From NCBI RefSeq assembly GCF_016937655.1, contig NZ_JAFHKL010000006.1, positions 124,001 through 188,000 on the forward strand: DNA of 64,000 nt. The letters are read 5' to 3'. How positions within the stretch are numbered: position 1 is the stretch's first letter; the number at the start of each line of letters is the position of its first letter. Positions 43,139 through 53,350 of this stretch are shown here, one piece after another. Both the position numbers and the translations under genes were made by a program. The notes beneath the pieces are model-generated. The model saw only the letters and a list, made by a program, of their open reading frames with translations, searched no databases and was not told the DNA's origin. This DNA is from Chromobacterium alkanivorans. Lineage in GTDB: Bacteria > Pseudomonadota > Gammaproteobacteria > Burkholderiales > Chromobacteriaceae.

Positions 43139-43187
43139 ACCCGGCAGCCGGCGGGCCGCGCGCCCGCCACCGACAAAGGAAAACAAG

Positions 43188-44621
43188 ATGAGCCAATCGT
43201 TTGATGTAGTGGTGATCGGCGGCGGCCCCGGCGGCTACGTAGCCGCCATCCGCGCCGCCCAGCTGGGCTTCAACACCGCCTGCGTGGACGCGTTCAAGAA
43301 CCCGGAAGGCAAGGCGTCGCTGGGCGGCACCTGCCTGAACGTCGGTTGCATTCCGTCCAAGGCCTTGCTGCAGTCGTCGGAAAACTTCCACGCGGTGCAG
43401 CATGACTTCGCCAAGCACGGCATCAGCGTTTCCGGCGCCAAGATGGACGTGGCGCAGATGATTTCGCGCAAGACCGACATCATCACCAAGAACGCCGCCG
43501 GCATCAGCTTCCTGTTCAAGAAGAACAAGGTCGCCAACATCCACGGCCTGGCCGCCTTCAAGGGCCGCCAGGGCGAGAAGTGGGTGATCGAAGTCAGCGA
43601 CGGCGGCAAGGTGGTGGACACCCTGGAAGCCAGCCACGTGATCGTGGCCACAGGCTCCAGCCCGCGCGCGCTGCCGGGCCTGGCCACCGACAACAAGCTG
43701 GTGCTGGACAACGAAGGCGCGCTGGCGCTGACGGACGTGCCCAAGCGCCTGGGCGTGATCGGCGCCGGCGTGATCGGCCTGGAAATGGGCTCGGTCTGGA
43801 AGCGTCTGGGCGCCGAGGTGACCATCCTGGAAGCGATGCCGACCTTCCTCGCCGCCGCCGACCAGCAGATCGCCAAGGAAGCGTTCAAGACGCTGACCAA
43901 GGACACCGGGCTGGACATCAAGCTGGGCGTCAAGATCGGCGAAGTCAAGGCCGGCAAGAAGAGCGTCACCGTCAACTACGAATTGAACGGCGAAGCGGTC
44001 AAGGCCGAGTTCGACAAGCTGATCGTCTCCATCGGCCGCGTGCCCAACACCCAAGGCCTGGGTGCCGAAGCGGTGGGCCTGCAGCTGGACGAGCGCGGCT
44101 TCGTGGCGGTGGACGATCATTGCCACACCAATCTGCCCAATGTCTGGGCGATCGGCGACGTGGTGCGCGGCCCGATGCTGGCGCACAAGGCGTCGGAAGA
44201 GGGCGTGGCCGTGGCCGAGCGTATCGCCGGCCAGAAGCCGCACGTGGACTTCGGCGTGATTCCGTGGGTGATCTACACTTCTCCGGAGATCGCCTGGGTC
44301 GGCAAGACCGAGGAGCAACTCAAGGCCGAAGGCGTCGAGTACAAGAAGGGCTCTTCCGGCTTCGGCGCCAACGGCCGCGCGCTGGGCCTGGGCCAGGCGC
44401 AAGGCACGGTCAAGATCCTGGCCTGCGCCAAGACCGACCGCATCCTGGGCCTGCACATGATAGGCCCGATGGTGTCCGAGCTGGTCAGCGAGGGCGTGGT
44501 GTCGATGGAGTTCAAGGCCGCCAGCGAAGACCTGGCGCGCATTGTCCACGCCCACCCGTCCTTGTCGGAAGTGATACACGAAGCCGCCCTGGCCGCCGAC
44601 AAGCGCGCTTTGCACGGTTGA
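43188..44621 (+). CDS. lpdA: Dihydrolipoamide dehydrogenase E3
   Basis: This 477-residue flavoprotein reoxidises the lipoyl groups of E2 and reduces NAD+. It has the FAD-binding [15 protein letters not shown], the redox-active disulfide Cys49-x4-Cys54 in [13 protein letters not shown], the NAD-binding [20 protein letters not shown] and the C-terminal catalytic His in [15 protein letters not shown]. It completes the sucA-sucB-lpd operon. The protein is E3 of the odh operon by context, and may also serve other 2-oxo acid complexes. Confidence 0.97.
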   Translation: MSQSFDVVVIGGGPGGYVAAIRAAQLGFNTACVDAFKNPEGKASLGGTCLNVGCIPSKALLQSSENFHAVQHDFAKHGISVSGAKMDVAQMISRKTDIITKNAAGISFLFKKNKVANIHGLAAFKGRQGEKWVIEVSDGGKVVDTLEASHVIVATGSSPRALPGLATDNKLVLDNEGALALTDVPKRLGVIGAGVIGLEMGSVWKRLGAEVTILEAMPTFLAAADQQIAKEAFKTLTKDTGLDIKLGVKIGEVKAGKKSVTVNYELNGEAVKAEFDKLIVSIGRVPNTQGLGAEAVGLQLDERGFVAVDDHCHTNLPNVWAIGDVVRGPMLAHKASEEGVAVAERIAGQKPHVDFGVIPWVIYTSPEIAWVGKTEEQLKAEGVEYKKGSSGFGANGRALGLGQAQGTVKILACAKTDRILGLHMIGPMVSELVSEGVVSMEFKAASEDLARIVHAHPSLSEVIHEAALAADKRALHG

Positions 44622-44820
44622 GCGTTCGCCGGGTCGTGTACAATCGCGCACGGCCCGGCAAAACGGCTCCCTCGGGGGCCGGTTGACGGAGTATGCGGCG
44701 GCGCCGCTCAGCCTGGGGGGTGACGGCGCGCGCCAGATACATTAAAGGTTTACAAGCGACTCAAAGAAATAGGGGCGTCGGTTTCAGCCCGCCATCCATT
44801 TCTCCGAAAGGAAACCATAG

Positions 44821-45993
44821 ATGAACCTGCACGAATACCAAGCGAAAGAGCTGCTGGCCAAGTACGGCCTGCCGGTGCAACAGGGCATTCTGGCCGCCAC
44901 GCCGGAAGAAGCCGCTGCCGCTTACGATAAACTGGGCGGCAAATTCGCCGTCGTCAAGGCCCAGGTGCACGCCGGCGGCCGCGGCAAGGCCGGTGGCGTG
45001 AAAGTGGTGAAAAGCCGCGAAGAAGCCGCCGAAGTGGCCAAGGGCCTGATCGGCAAGAACCTGGTGACCTACCAGACCGACGCCGCCGGCCAGCCGGTGA
45101 ACAGCGTGCTGGTGTGCGAAGACATGTACCCGGTGCAGCGGGAGCTCTACCTGGGCGCCGTGGTTGACCGCGGCAGCCAGCGCGTGGTGTTCATGGTCTC
45201 CACCGAAGGCGGCGTGGAAATCGAGAAAGTGGCCGAGGAAACCCCGGAAAAGATCATCAAGATCGAGGTCGATCCGCTGGTGGGCATGCAGCCGTTCCAG
45301 GCTCGCGACGCCGCTTTCGCGCTGGAACTGAAGGGCGAGCAGGTTGCCGCCTTCACCAAGCTGATGCTGGGCTCCTACAAGGCCTTCGTCGAGAACGACT
45401 TCGCCCTGTTCGAAGTGAACCCGCTGGCGCTGCGCGAAAACGGCCAGCTGGCCTGCGTGGACGGCAAGATCAACCTGGACTCCAACGCCCTGTACCGCCA
45501 CCCGGAACTGCTGGCGCAACGCGACAAGAGCCAGGAAAACGAACGCGAAGTGAAGGCTTCCGAGTTCGATCTGAACTATGTGGCGCTGGAAGGCAATATC
45601 GGCTGCATGGTGAACGGCGCCGGCCTGGCGATGGCCACCATGGACATCATCAAGCTGAAGGGCGGCCAGCCGGCCAACTTCCTGGACGTGGGCGGCGGCG
45701 CCACCAAGGAGCGCGTGATCGAAGCCTTCAAGCTGATCCTGGCCGACACCTCGGTGCAGGGCGTGCTGATCAACATCTTCGGCGGCATCGTGCGTTGCGA
45801 CATGATCGCCGAAGCCATCATCGCCGCGGTGAAGGAAGTGAACGTGACCGTGCCGGTAGTGGTGCGTCTGGAAGGCAACAACGCCGAGCTGGGCGCCAAG
45901 ATCCTGGACGACTCCGGTCTGAAACTGACTTCCGCCCAGGGTCTGAACGACGCTGCCGAGAAGATCGTCGCCGCCGTCAAGGCCGCTGCCTGA
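44821..45993 (+). CDS. sucC: Succinyl-CoA synthetase beta subunit
   Basis: The 390-residue ATP-grasp subunit of succinyl-CoA synthetase carries the nucleotide-binding N-terminus ([20 protein letters not shown], then [14 protein letters not shown]). The C-terminal CoA-ligase domain shows [20 protein letters not shown]. The enzyme makes succinate and ATP or GTP from succinyl-CoA. AGGAAACC precedes the ATG. The 200-base gap before the gene contains a possible promoter (TTGAGC at 44618, TACAAT at 44639) that is weakly supported. Confidence 0.97.
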   Translation: MNLHEYQAKELLAKYGLPVQQGILAATPEEAAAAYDKLGGKFAVVKAQVHAGGRGKAGGVKVVKSREEAAEVAKGLIGKNLVTYQTDAAGQPVNSVLVCEDMYPVQRELYLGAVVDRGSQRVVFMVSTEGGVEIEKVAEETPEKIIKIEVDPLVGMQPFQARDAAFALELKGEQVAAFTKLMLGSYKAFVENDFALFEVNPLALRENGQLACVDGKINLDSNALYRHPELLAQRDKSQENEREVKASEFDLNYVALEGNIGCMVNGAGLAMATMDIIKLKGGQPANFLDVGGGATKERVIEAFKLILADTSVQGVLINIFGGIVRCDMIAEAIIAAVKEVNVTVPVVVRLEGNNAELGAKILDDSGLKLTSAQGLNDAAEKIVAAVKAAA

Positions 45994-46020
45994 GACCCGC
46001 ACTGAGCTGAGGAATACAAA

Positions 46021-46905
<885 letters not shown>

Positions 46906-46910
46906 GAAGC

Positions 46911-47037
46911 GGTTCACGATCTGCTGCGCTTCATCGATACGGCGTTGAAAGCGACTGCGAAATGCTCATGTACCAAGTGTACATTCCGCTTTCTTAGCCG
47001 CTTTCGCCTTGTCTCGCTCTAGCTCGCGAGATCGTGG
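46911..47037 (-). repeat. Dispersed intergenic repeat, copy 1 (inverted)
   Basis: The 127-bp segment after sucD is a reverse-oriented copy of the segment at 57032-57165. They share CGCCTTGTCTCGC (47005-47017; reverse complement in copy 2), the GCGGAATGTA core and terminal arms that are inverted repeats of each other (CACGATCT near the left end, AGATCGTG near the right). An internal palindrome ATGTAC-CAAGT-GTACAT lies near 46964-46980. Confidence 0.8.
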
Positions 47038-47058
47038 ATGGATTTTAAGGCCGCATGC

Positions 47059-47091
47059 AAAACACCCCTGGCAAGCCAGGGGTGTTTTTTT
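47059..47091. terminator. Bidirectional terminator between sucD and tetR
   Basis: A perfect 11-bp stem (AACACCCCTGG 47061-47071 with CCAGGGGTGTT 47076-47086) around CAAG, with T-run 47085-47091 on the plus strand and A-run on the other side. It serves both convergent transcripts. Confidence 0.88.
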
Positions 47092-47103
47092 ATGCGCCGC
47101 CGT

Positions 47104-47748
47104 TCAGGCGTAGCGCGCGCAGACGCGGTCGAAAGGCGGCCGGTAGCGCGGGTCGACGTAAGGCGTCAGCAGATAGAGCAGGCTGCGACAGCCGTCCTTC
47201 ACCATGCGTTCGAGTTCGGCCGGCGTGGCGGAATGCTTGAGCGTGGTCACCCAGCCGGTCTGCACCATCTGAAAGTGCTGAACCAGGTGGGCCAGTTGCT
47301 TGTCGTCGCCCAGCAGCACCCCCTGTTCGCGCAGGCGGGCGAACAACTGGGCCAGCCTGCCGGCCAACTGGCCGCGCGACAGCTGCTGGTGGTTTTCCGC
47401 CAGTTCCGGGTGCAGGTAGTACAGGCTGGGCATGCTCTTGGGCAGGAAGCGGAAGCTCCAGATGTGGCGCAGCGTTTTTTCCATCGCGCCCACCATCGCC
47501 TCGATCGAGTTGCTGTGCCGGAGCGCGGCGGACAGCTGTTCCGCCATGCCCTTGACGTAGCGCTGGTATAGCTCGCTGATGATCTCTTCCTTGTTGCGGA
47601 AGTGATAGTACAGCTTGCCGGTGCTGATATTCATCCGCTCGGCGATATGGTTGGTGGTGATGACGCGTTCGCCCTCCTGATTGAACAGCTGTAGGCTGGC
47701 GTCGACGATGTTCTGAAAGGTTTGCGACCGGTTGCCGCTTTTACTCAT
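47104..47748 (-). CDS. TetR-family transcription regulator
   Basis: This 214-residue regulator has an N-terminal HTH of the TetR family (SLQLFNQEGERVITTNHIAE, then MNISTGKLYYHFRNKEEIIS). A ligand-binding helical C-terminal domain has no recognised effector site. AATTGTCG occurs twice at 47832-47839 and 47851-47858, upstream of its start, and could be an operator. No adjacent efflux or fatty-acid gene identifies its target. It is convergent with sucD and separated from the chemoreceptor gene by 291 bases. Confidence 0.88.
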   Translation of the reverse strand: MSKSGNRSQTFQNIVDASLQLFNQEGERVITTNHIAERMNISTGKLYYHFRNKEEIISELYQRYVKGMAEQLSAALRHSNSIEAMVGAMEKTLRHIWSFRFLPKSMPSLYYLHPELAENHQQLSRGQLAGRLAQLFARLREQGVLLGDDKQLAHLVQHFQMVQTGWVTTLKHSATPAELERMVKDGCRSLLYLLTPYVDPRYRPPFDRVCARYA

Positions 47749-47968
47749 CTTGGCCCCTTTCTGTCTAATAACCGGGCGCCGTCCATTGCCGTGACGGCGT
47801 CCAGGCGCCAGTATCGCTCAAATTGGGGTGCAATTGTCGTTGTTAGGGCAAATTGTCGACATTTTGTGACGCGAGAATCGGCAAGACCAGGTTTGCGGCC
47901 GCTCTGAATATTTGAAACGCATGATTGAGCTCTTAGTTTGATTTAAAACATGCGCAAATATTTAAAGA

Positions 47969-47988
47969 CATTGTTATTTTTAACAATG
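47969..47988. promoter_or_regulatory. Hairpin-forming palindrome upstream of the chemoreceptor gene
   Basis: CATTGTTA (47969-47976) and TAACAATG (47981-47988) form a perfect 8-bp inverted repeat around TTTT, 51 bases before the gene. It could be an operator or a leader hairpin. The surrounding 150 bases are AT-rich and probably hold the promoter. Confidence 0.5.
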
Positions 47989-48039
47989 CATGACATCTCG
48001 TATGACGGATAATAACGCTTTTATCAGCAACGGCTTATC

Positions 48040-49926
48040 ATGCGCTCCATCCGTCACAAGCTCACGCTGCTGACAGCGGTGTCCATTCTGGTCGCCACGC
48101 TCAGCATCACCATCACCGCCTGCCTGAACATCCGCGCCCACGCTTACCAAGAGGCGGAGCGCGAGATCAACCAGGTCGCCCAACTGCAGGGCGGCTTCGT
48201 GTCCGAATGGCTGTCGGTCCGCAAGAACCTGATCAGCGCCAGCCTCAGCCACGCCGACGACGCGCAGGTCAGCTACTATCTGCAGCAGCTGGCCAAGGGC
48301 GGCGGCTTCAACGTGATCTACGCCGGCAACGGCGTCACCGGCGACATGAAGTATTCGGTGCCGGGGCGTCCCAAGCCCAGCGCCGACTACCAGCCGGCGC
48401 AGCGGCCGTGGTTCCAGCAGTCCAAGGCCCAGGACGGCCTGATCGTCACCGATCCGTACAAGGACTCCGAGCCGGAAACCAAGGACAAGCTGGTGATCAC
48501 CATCGCCGACAAGGTCAAGGGCCAGGACATCGTGGTGGGCGGCGACATCCTGATCGACAAGCTGGTCAAGTCGGTGCTGGACATCAAGCTGGCCGGCAAG
48601 GGCCACGCCTTCCTGCTGACCAAGCAGGGCAAGATCATCGCCTATCCCAAGCCGGGCAATGAGCTCAAGCCCATAGGCAGCGTGATTCCGGCCTTGGACG
48701 AGGCCGCGTTCGCCAGCCTGCTGCAAAGCGACCAGGCCAAGAGCGTGGACATCGACGGCGGCGCCTATATGGTGGCCTTGCGGCCTATCGCCGGCTCCGA
48801 CTGGGTGATGGGCGTGGCCGCGGACGAGGAGGTGATTTCCTCCCAGGTCAACGGCATCATCTGGCTGATCGCCGGCGCCGTCGCCATCGTGCTGGCGGTG
48901 ATGCTGACCTTCAGCTCCGCCTATCTGGGCCGCCTGCTCAAGGGCCTGTTCCAGGTGCGCGACGCGATGCGCGAAATCTCCCAGGGCGAAGGCGATCTGA
49001 CCCGCCGCATCGAAGTGGCCGGCGAGGACGAGGTGGCGCAGACCGCGCAGGCCTTCAACCAGTTCGTGCAACGCCTGAACGGCATGTTCCGCGAATTGCG
49101 CGACGAGGCCGGACAACTGACCCAGGGCGTGATCGAAGTCAGCGGCGCGGTGAAGCGCCTGGCCGACGACTCCCACGTGCTGGCTGACATTTCCAGCTCC
49201 AACGCCGCGGCGATCGAGGAAGTGACGGTGAGCATCTCCCACATCGCCGACGCCACCCGCGAAACCGACAGCCTGGCGCGCAATACCGGCGAGCATTCGC
49301 GCGAAAGCGCCAACGACATGCAGCGCATCAGCAGCGAGATGTCGCGCACCAGCGAATCGGTGGGCGAGCTGTCCGGCCTGCTGGCGTCCTTGGAGCAGCG
49401 TTCGCAGGAGATTTCCAAGATCACCAACGTGATCCGCGACATCGCCGACCAGACCAATCTGTTGGCCTTGAACGCGGCGATCGAAGCCGCGCGCGCCGGC
49501 GAGCAGGGCCGCGGCTTCGCGGTGGTGGCCGACGAAGTGCGCAAGCTGGCCGAGCGCACCGGTCAGGCCACGGTGGAAATCAGCCAGATGGTGGAAAACA
49601 TCCTGGGCGAAACCGGCAAGGCGGTGCAGAACATGAACAGCACCGTCGGCGCGGTGGACAATAGCGTGGAGTTGACCGCCCAGGCGCGCGCGCGCCTGAC
49701 CGCGATCAGCGAGGCGATGCAGCAGGTGGTGGACAAGATCGGCGACGTGGCCCTGTCCACCAGCGAGCAGCACAACGCCACCACGGCGATGGCGCAGAGC
49801 ACCGAGTCGATCAACAACCAGATCATCGATTCCGACTCCGCGCTGCAATCGGCGATGCAAACCCTGGGCGCCTTGAACGATCTGGCGCGCGGGATGCAAA
49901 GCACCTTCAACCGTTTCCGTCTGTAA
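48040..49926 (+). CDS. Methyl-accepting chemotaxis protein, dCache type
   Basis: This 628-residue chemoreceptor has an N-terminal membrane segment (about 8-28), a periplasmic double-Cache-like sensor (about 35-275), where [20 protein letters not shown] is a dCache motif, and a second membrane segment ([17 protein letters not shown]). A HAMP region and long cytoplasmic coiled coil follow, with the invariant signalling tip around 466-507 ([20 protein letters not shown]). dCache sensors usually bind amino acids or organic acids, but the ligand cannot be deduced. It has no C-terminal CheR-binding pentapeptide. Confidence 0.95.
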   Translation: MRSIRHKLTLLTAVSILVATLSITITACLNIRAHAYQEAEREINQVAQLQGGFVSEWLSVRKNLISASLSHADDAQVSYYLQQLAKGGGFNVIYAGNGVTGDMKYSVPGRPKPSADYQPAQRPWFQQSKAQDGLIVTDPYKDSEPETKDKLVITIADKVKGQDIVVGGDILIDKLVKSVLDIKLAGKGHAFLLTKQGKIIAYPKPGNELKPIGSVIPALDEAAFASLLQSDQAKSVDIDGGAYMVALRPIAGSDWVMGVAADEEVISSQVNGIIWLIAGAVAIVLAVMLTFSSAYLGRLLKGLFQVRDAMREISQGEGDLTRRIEVAGEDEVAQTAQAFNQFVQRLNGMFRELRDEAGQLTQGVIEVSGAVKRLADDSHVLADISSSNAAAIEEVTVSISHIADATRETDSLARNTGEHSRESANDMQRISSEMSRTSESVGELSGLLASLEQRSQEISKITNVIRDIADQTNLLALNAAIEAARAGEQGRGFAVVADEVRKLAERTGQATVEISQMVENILGETGKAVQNMNSTVGAVDNSVELTAQARARLTAISEAMQQVVDKIGDVALSTSEQHNATTAMAQSTESINNQIIDSDSALQSAMQTLGALNDLARGMQSTFNRFRL

Positions 49927-49983
49927 ACCAGCGGATTGTCCGCGCAAGGAAACTCTTGCGCGGCCCCATGGTCAGTCACACTG

Positions 49984-50012
49984 CGCCGGCTCCGTTCAGG
50001 GGCCGGCGTTTT
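49984..50012 (+). terminator. Terminator after the chemoreceptor gene
   Basis: CGCCGGCTCC (49984-49993) and GGGGCCGGCG (49999-50008) pair over 10 bp with one G-U, around a 5-base loop, and are followed by four T. Confidence 0.7.
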
Positions 50013-50053
50013 GTTATGCTATGGATAGTGAAACGGGGATTGAAGGATTTCGG

Positions 50054-50488
50054 ATGAAAAGACTGATGATGGTGTCGGCGCTGCTGCTGACCGCCTGCGG
50101 CACCTTTCCGACGCAGGAAGGCTATGCGCAGAAGGCATATTACTGGCAGGGCCGCGACGTGAATCAATTGCTGGCGGAGTGGGGCGCGCCGCAGAAAACG
50201 CTGAAGATGCCGAACGGCAACATGCTCTACACCTACAGCAAGGAGTTCACCCAGCGCGAGCCGCTGCGCGAAAACCGCGTGTACGAGCCGGGCGCCAAGG
50301 TGACTTACAACGAGAACGGCCAGACCAAGACCATAGAAACGCCGGGACGCTGGGTCAATACCGGCATGATAGGCGGCGGCTCCACCCATTACAGCTGCAC
50401 CACCAACTTCGTGGTCAATCCCAAGAGCCAGCTGGTGGAGACCGTCAGCTTCGAGGGCAACAACTGCGTGGCGGTGCCGCGGCAGTGA
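50054..50488 (+). CDS. Small outer-membrane lipoprotein, unknown role
   Basis: This 144-residue protein has a signal peptide and lipobox: MKRLMMVSALLLTACGTF, with Cys at about residue 15. The mature part holds YYWQGRDVNQLLAEWGAPQK and ends with a Cys-containing strand pair (STHYSCTTNFVVNPKSQ, then EGNNCVAVPRQ) that may form a disulfide. This pattern resembles small SmpA/OmlA-like or YbaY-like lipoproteins, but the family is not certain. The start at 50054 lies directly after GGATTTCGG. It is convergent with the next gene and ends in a GC-rich hairpin (50494-50514) lacking a T-run. Confidence 0.7.
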   Translation: MKRLMMVSALLLTACGTFPTQEGYAQKAYYWQGRDVNQLLAEWGAPQKTLKMPNGNMLYTYSKEFTQREPLRENRVYEPGAKVTYNENGQTKTIETPGRWVNTGMIGGGSTHYSCTTNFVVNPKSQLVETVSFEGNNCVAVPRQ

Positions 50489-50572
50489 GTGCCGGCCCCG
50501 TCGTCGACGGGGCCGCGGGCAGATAGCGGCGGCCCGGAGCCGGCAAGGCCGCGCAAGGCGGCGACGGGGCGT

Positions 50573-51025
50573 TTATTGGCCGGGCAGCTTCCATTCGCCC
50601 TTGCTGCGGAACGGCACCCGGCCCATGCCGTTCAAGTCCTCCAGCGTGCCGTTCAACTGGTACTCCAGCTTGCCGCCGTTGCCGGCCTCCATCGCCTTGC
50701 CTATCTGCTTCAGCCAGCCGGCCAGCGAGGTGTGCAATTGCAGCGTGATCAGGCCCTCGCCCAGCGCCGGCACCGCGATGGCCTGATTGCTGACCCCGGT
50801 GGCCAGCTTCTCGCCGGCCACGTTCAGCTCCAGCGTCATGCCCTTGGCGTTCAAGGCCAGATTGTTGGGATTGCTGACCCGCAGGCTGACATCGAAGCTT
50901 TGTTCGAACAGCGTGGCCCGGCCGGGCTTGACGTCGGCGATGCTGACTTGGGGTTTCTGGTAGTTCAAGGCCGCGCAACCGCTCAGCAGCAGCGCGAACA
51001 GGGCGATGCCCAGATATCGTTTCAT
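50573..51025 (-). CDS. LEA_2-type lipoprotein
   Basis: This 150-residue protein has a lipobox signal (YLGIALFALLLSGCAAL, Cys 17). The mature part has alternating beta strands typical of the LEA-2/WHy domain (QPQVSIADVKPGRATLFEQS-like opening, then VSLRVSNPNNLALNAKG). Members of this family are found in many bacteria as periplasmic lipoproteins of unknown function, sometimes linked to stress or desiccation. It is co-directional with and close to the LysR gene (27 bases) but a functional link is not known. Confidence 0.75.
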   Translation of the reverse strand: MKRYLGIALFALLLSGCAALNYQKPQVSIADVKPGRATLFEQSFDVSLRVSNPNNLALNAKGMTLELNVAGEKLATGVSNQAIAVPALGEGLITLQLHTSLAGWLKQIGKAMEAGNGGKLEYQLNGTLEDLNGMGRVPFRSKGEWKLPGQ

Positions 51026-51052
51026 CTTCGGTTTTCCTTGAGTTGACTGGCT

Positions 51053-51943
51053 TTATTCCAAACCGCCCAGCACATCGCGCGTCACCGCCAGCCAGGCGCG
51101 CGCCGCGTGCGACAAGTATCCGTTCTTCTGCCAGATCAGCGCCAGATGCCAGACCAGCTTGGGTTCGGCCAGCGGGATCACGTCGTAGTCGGCGCGGTCC
51201 AGCCGTTCGACGATGGAGCGCGGCAACAGGGTGACGCCCATATGGGCCGACACCAGTTCCACGATGAAGTCCCAATGCGCGCTGCGCCCCACCACGTGCA
51301 GCGGACGGCCCAGCTCGCGGAAGGCGTCGCTGACCCGGCGCGCCAGCGTGAAATCCTGAGGATAGAGCACGAAGGGCTGGTCGGCGATCTGTTCCAACCG
51401 CACCACGCTCTGGCCGCGCCAAGGCGAGCCAGCCGGCGCCACCAGGCACAAAGGGTCGCGCACCACGGCGAATTGATCGAAAGCCTGATTGTCCACCGGC
51501 AGCACCGCCACGCCGATTTCCAGCTCGCCGCTGCGCACGCTGCTCTCGATCGCCAGCGCGCCGTCTTCCACCATCTTCAGTTCGATCTGCGGATAGCGCT
51601 GACGGAAGCTGCTGACCACCGGCGCGAAGAAGGCCACGCCCACCATCGGCGGCAGGCCGACCACCAGTTCGCCGCGCTTGAGCGCAGACAGGTCGGACAG
51701 CTCGGTCTTCAACTGGTTCATCGCCGACAACACGTCCAGGCCGCGCTCGTAAGTGGCGCGGCCGGCGTCGGTGAGGCGGAAGCTGCGGCCTTCGCGCAAG
51801 ATCAGCGGGCAGGCCAATTCTTCCTCCAGCTGGCGCACCATCTTGCTGATGGTGGGCTGGGTCACGTAGAGGGCCTCGGCCGCCTTGGTGAAGCTTTGGC
51901 GTTTGACCACCTCGATGAAGTAGCGCAGCGCGCGGATGTCCAT
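51053..51943 (-). CDS. LysR-family regulator, CidR-like
   Basis: This 296-residue LysR-type regulator has an N-terminal HTH (LRYFIEVVKRQSFTKAAEAL, then VTQPTISKMVRQLEEELACP) and a substrate-binding domain (about 90-295). It is divergent from a CidA/CidB-type pair, the arrangement of the CidR regulator in Bacillus and Staphylococcus. The intergenic region holds a symmetric LysR box (51965-51983). The effector is not identifiable; acetate or fermentation products are known for CidR systems, but this is only an analogy. Confidence 0.9.
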   Translation of the reverse strand: MDIRALRYFIEVVKRQSFTKAAEALYVTQPTISKMVRQLEEELACPLILREGRSFRLTDAGRATYERGLDVLSAMNQLKTELSDLSALKRGELVVGLPPMVGVAFFAPVVSSFRQRYPQIELKMVEDGALAIESSVRSGELEIGVAVLPVDNQAFDQFAVVRDPLCLVAPAGSPWRGQSVVRLEQIADQPFVLYPQDFTLARRVSDAFRELGRPLHVVGRSAHWDFIVELVSAHMGVTLLPRSIVERLDRADYDVIPLAEPKLVWHLALIWQKNGYLSHAARAWLAVTRDVLGGLE

Positions 51944-51964
51944 AGATGCCTTAGTCCGGGTCGT

Positions 51965-52012
51965 GCATTCCAGATTGGAATGCGTGAAATAATTTTAATT
52001 CATTTTTTGAAT
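51965..52012. promoter_or_regulatory. LysR boxes between cidR-like and cidA-like genes
   Basis: GCATTCC (51965-51971) and GGAATGC (51977-51983) form a perfect palindrome around AGATT, giving the ATTCC-N5-GGAAT, T-N11-A type. A second site, ATTCA-N5-TGAAT (51998-52012), lies 33 bases downstream. The pair fits the two-site (recognition plus activation) mode of LysR regulators. A weak -10 TATACT (52027-52032) follows. Confidence 0.75.
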
Positions 52013-52066
52013 GTATGCCGGCGCTCTATACTCGAAACACTCCCTGTGTTGTGTAGTGGCTCAATC

Positions 52067-52498
52067 ATGGCAAACCCGAATCTTTCCGCATTCAAGCAAG
52101 TGGCGCTGACCATCGGTCAGGTGGCCTTGCTGAGCGTGGTGTGGATCGCGGCCAGCCAGTTGAGCAGCCATTTCCTGCCTGTGGTGCCTGCCGGCGTGCT
52201 GGGGATGTTCCTGGTGCTGGCGGCGCTCTGGCTGGGCTGGTTGCCGCTGGACTGGTGCCGCAGCGGCGCCCGCTGGTTGTTGGCCGAAATGCTGTTGTTC
52301 TTCATTCCCGCCGTGGTGGCGGTGATCCAGTACCCGGACGTGATCATGGCCGCCGGGCTGCGCATCGTCGCGGTGATCGTGCTGTCCACCTTGCTGGTGA
52401 TGGCGGCGACCTCCTGGGTGGTGGACAAATGTTACCGGTTGGAAGTCGCCATGCGCTGGCATGGCCGCCAGAAACAGGTGAAGACGCATGGAGCATGA
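52067..52498 (+). CDS. CidA/LrgA-family membrane protein
   Basis: This 143-residue protein has four transmembrane helices (about QVALLSVVWIAASQLSSHFL and following, then VLGMFLVLAALWLGWLPLDW), WLLAEMLLFFIPAVVAVIQY and LRIVAVIVLSTLLVMAATSW. It matches the CidA/LrgA family of holin-like proteins, which modulate murein hydrolase activity and membrane properties. It overlaps the downstream CidB gene by 11 bases. In other organisms LysR-CidAB operons respond to overflow metabolism. Confidence 0.88.
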   Translation: MANPNLSAFKQVALTIGQVALLSVVWIAASQLSSHFLPVVPAGVLGMFLVLAALWLGWLPLDWCRSGARWLLAEMLLFFIPAVVAVIQYPDVIMAAGLRIVAVIVLSTLLVMAATSWVVDKCYRLEVAMRWHGRQKQVKTHGA

Positions 52499-53171
52499 GA
52501 TCGCACTGGCCAGTCTGCTGATTACCGTTGTTTTGTACGGACTGGTCAAAAAGTTTTATCTGAAGAAGCGCAACTGGTGGAGCGCCCCGATCCTGGCGGT
52601 GCCGCTGCTGGTGATTGCGCTGGTGGTGTTGGCCAAGGTGCCGTACCGGGTGTATTTCGAAGACACCCGCTGGCTGACCTGGATGCTGGGCCCGGCCACG
52701 GTGGCCTTCGCGGTGCCGATCTACGAGCACCGCGCGATGATACGCCGGCACTGGCTGTCGCTGAGCTGCGGCGTGCTGGTGGGCATGCCGGTGGCGGTGT
52801 TCAGCTCGATCTGGCTGGCGCGCCTGCTGGGTTTGTCCGAGCTGTTGCAGCGCAGCCTGGCGCCGAGATCGATCAGCACCCCGTTCGCGCTGGCGACGGC
52901 CTCCGGCATCGGCGCCTCGCCGGACCTGACCGCGGTGTTCGTGGTGATGACCGGGGTGTGCGGCATGTTGCTGGGCGAAGTGATGCTGGCCTGGATGCCG
53001 CTGCGCTCCAGCCTGGCGCGCGGGGCCTTGTTCGGCGCCGCCGCTCACGCGGCCGGCACCGCCAAGGCCAGCGAACTGGGCGCGGAAGAAGGCGTGGTGG
53101 CCAGCCTGACCATGATGCTGGGCGGTTTGGCGACGGTGTTCGCCGCGCCGCTGATAGGTTTGTTGTTGTAG
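52488..53171 (+). CDS. CidB/LrgB-family membrane protein
   Basis: This 227-residue protein of the LrgB family has about six or seven hydrophobic helices. It contains RSISTPFALATASGIGASPD, GMLLGEVMLAWMPLRSSLAR and the AAHAAGTAKASELGAEEGVV stretch typical of the family. It works with the CidA partner in cell-lysis control or metabolite (for example pyruvate) uptake in Gram-positive bacteria; in this organism the exact role is not known. A GC-rich terminator (53256-53290) follows. Confidence 0.9.
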   Translation: MEHEIALASLLITVVLYGLVKKFYLKKRNWWSAPILAVPLLVIALVVLAKVPYRVYFEDTRWLTWMLGPATVAFAVPIYEHRAMIRRHWLSLSCGVLVGMPVAVFSSIWLARLLGLSELLQRSLAPRSISTPFALATASGIGASPDLTAVFVVMTGVCGMLLGEVMLAWMPLRSSLARGALFGAAAHAAGTAKASELGAEEGVVASLTMMLGGLATVFAAPLIGLLL

Positions 53172-53255
53172 TTTGTGTGTGTACTTGTTGTGACCGCATT
53201 CCCGTGGGGTGGCGTGCGGTGGTTTCTCCTCATCTCCCCAAACGAGCGTTGTTAG

Positions 53256-53290
53256 GGCCGACCCAGTGGGTTGGCCCATTTTTTTTGCCG
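53256..53290 (+). terminator. Terminator after cidB-like gene
   Basis: GGGCCGACCC (53256-53265 region) pairs with GGGTTGGCCC around a short AGT loop, with one G-U pair, and is followed by a run of eight T ending near 53286. Confidence 0.75.
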
Positions 53291-53308
53291 CTCCGCCGGC
53301 GCGGGCGC

Positions 53309-53333
53309 GAAAAAGCCCGGCTGGAGCCGGGCC
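53309..53333 (-). terminator. Terminator of the OmpA-type lipoprotein gene
   Basis: AAGCCCGGC (53313-53321) pairs with GCCGGGCCT around TGGA. On the minus strand it ends in a T-run, placing it 18 bases downstream of the lipoprotein stop. Confidence 0.65.
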
Positions 53334-53350
53334 TGCAGGTCTGCCGCCGC

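Noticed and set aside
50494-50514. Intrinsic terminator after the lipoprotein gene
   Set aside because: The stem is strong and symmetric but no T-run follows on either strand, so it was not called as a terminator.
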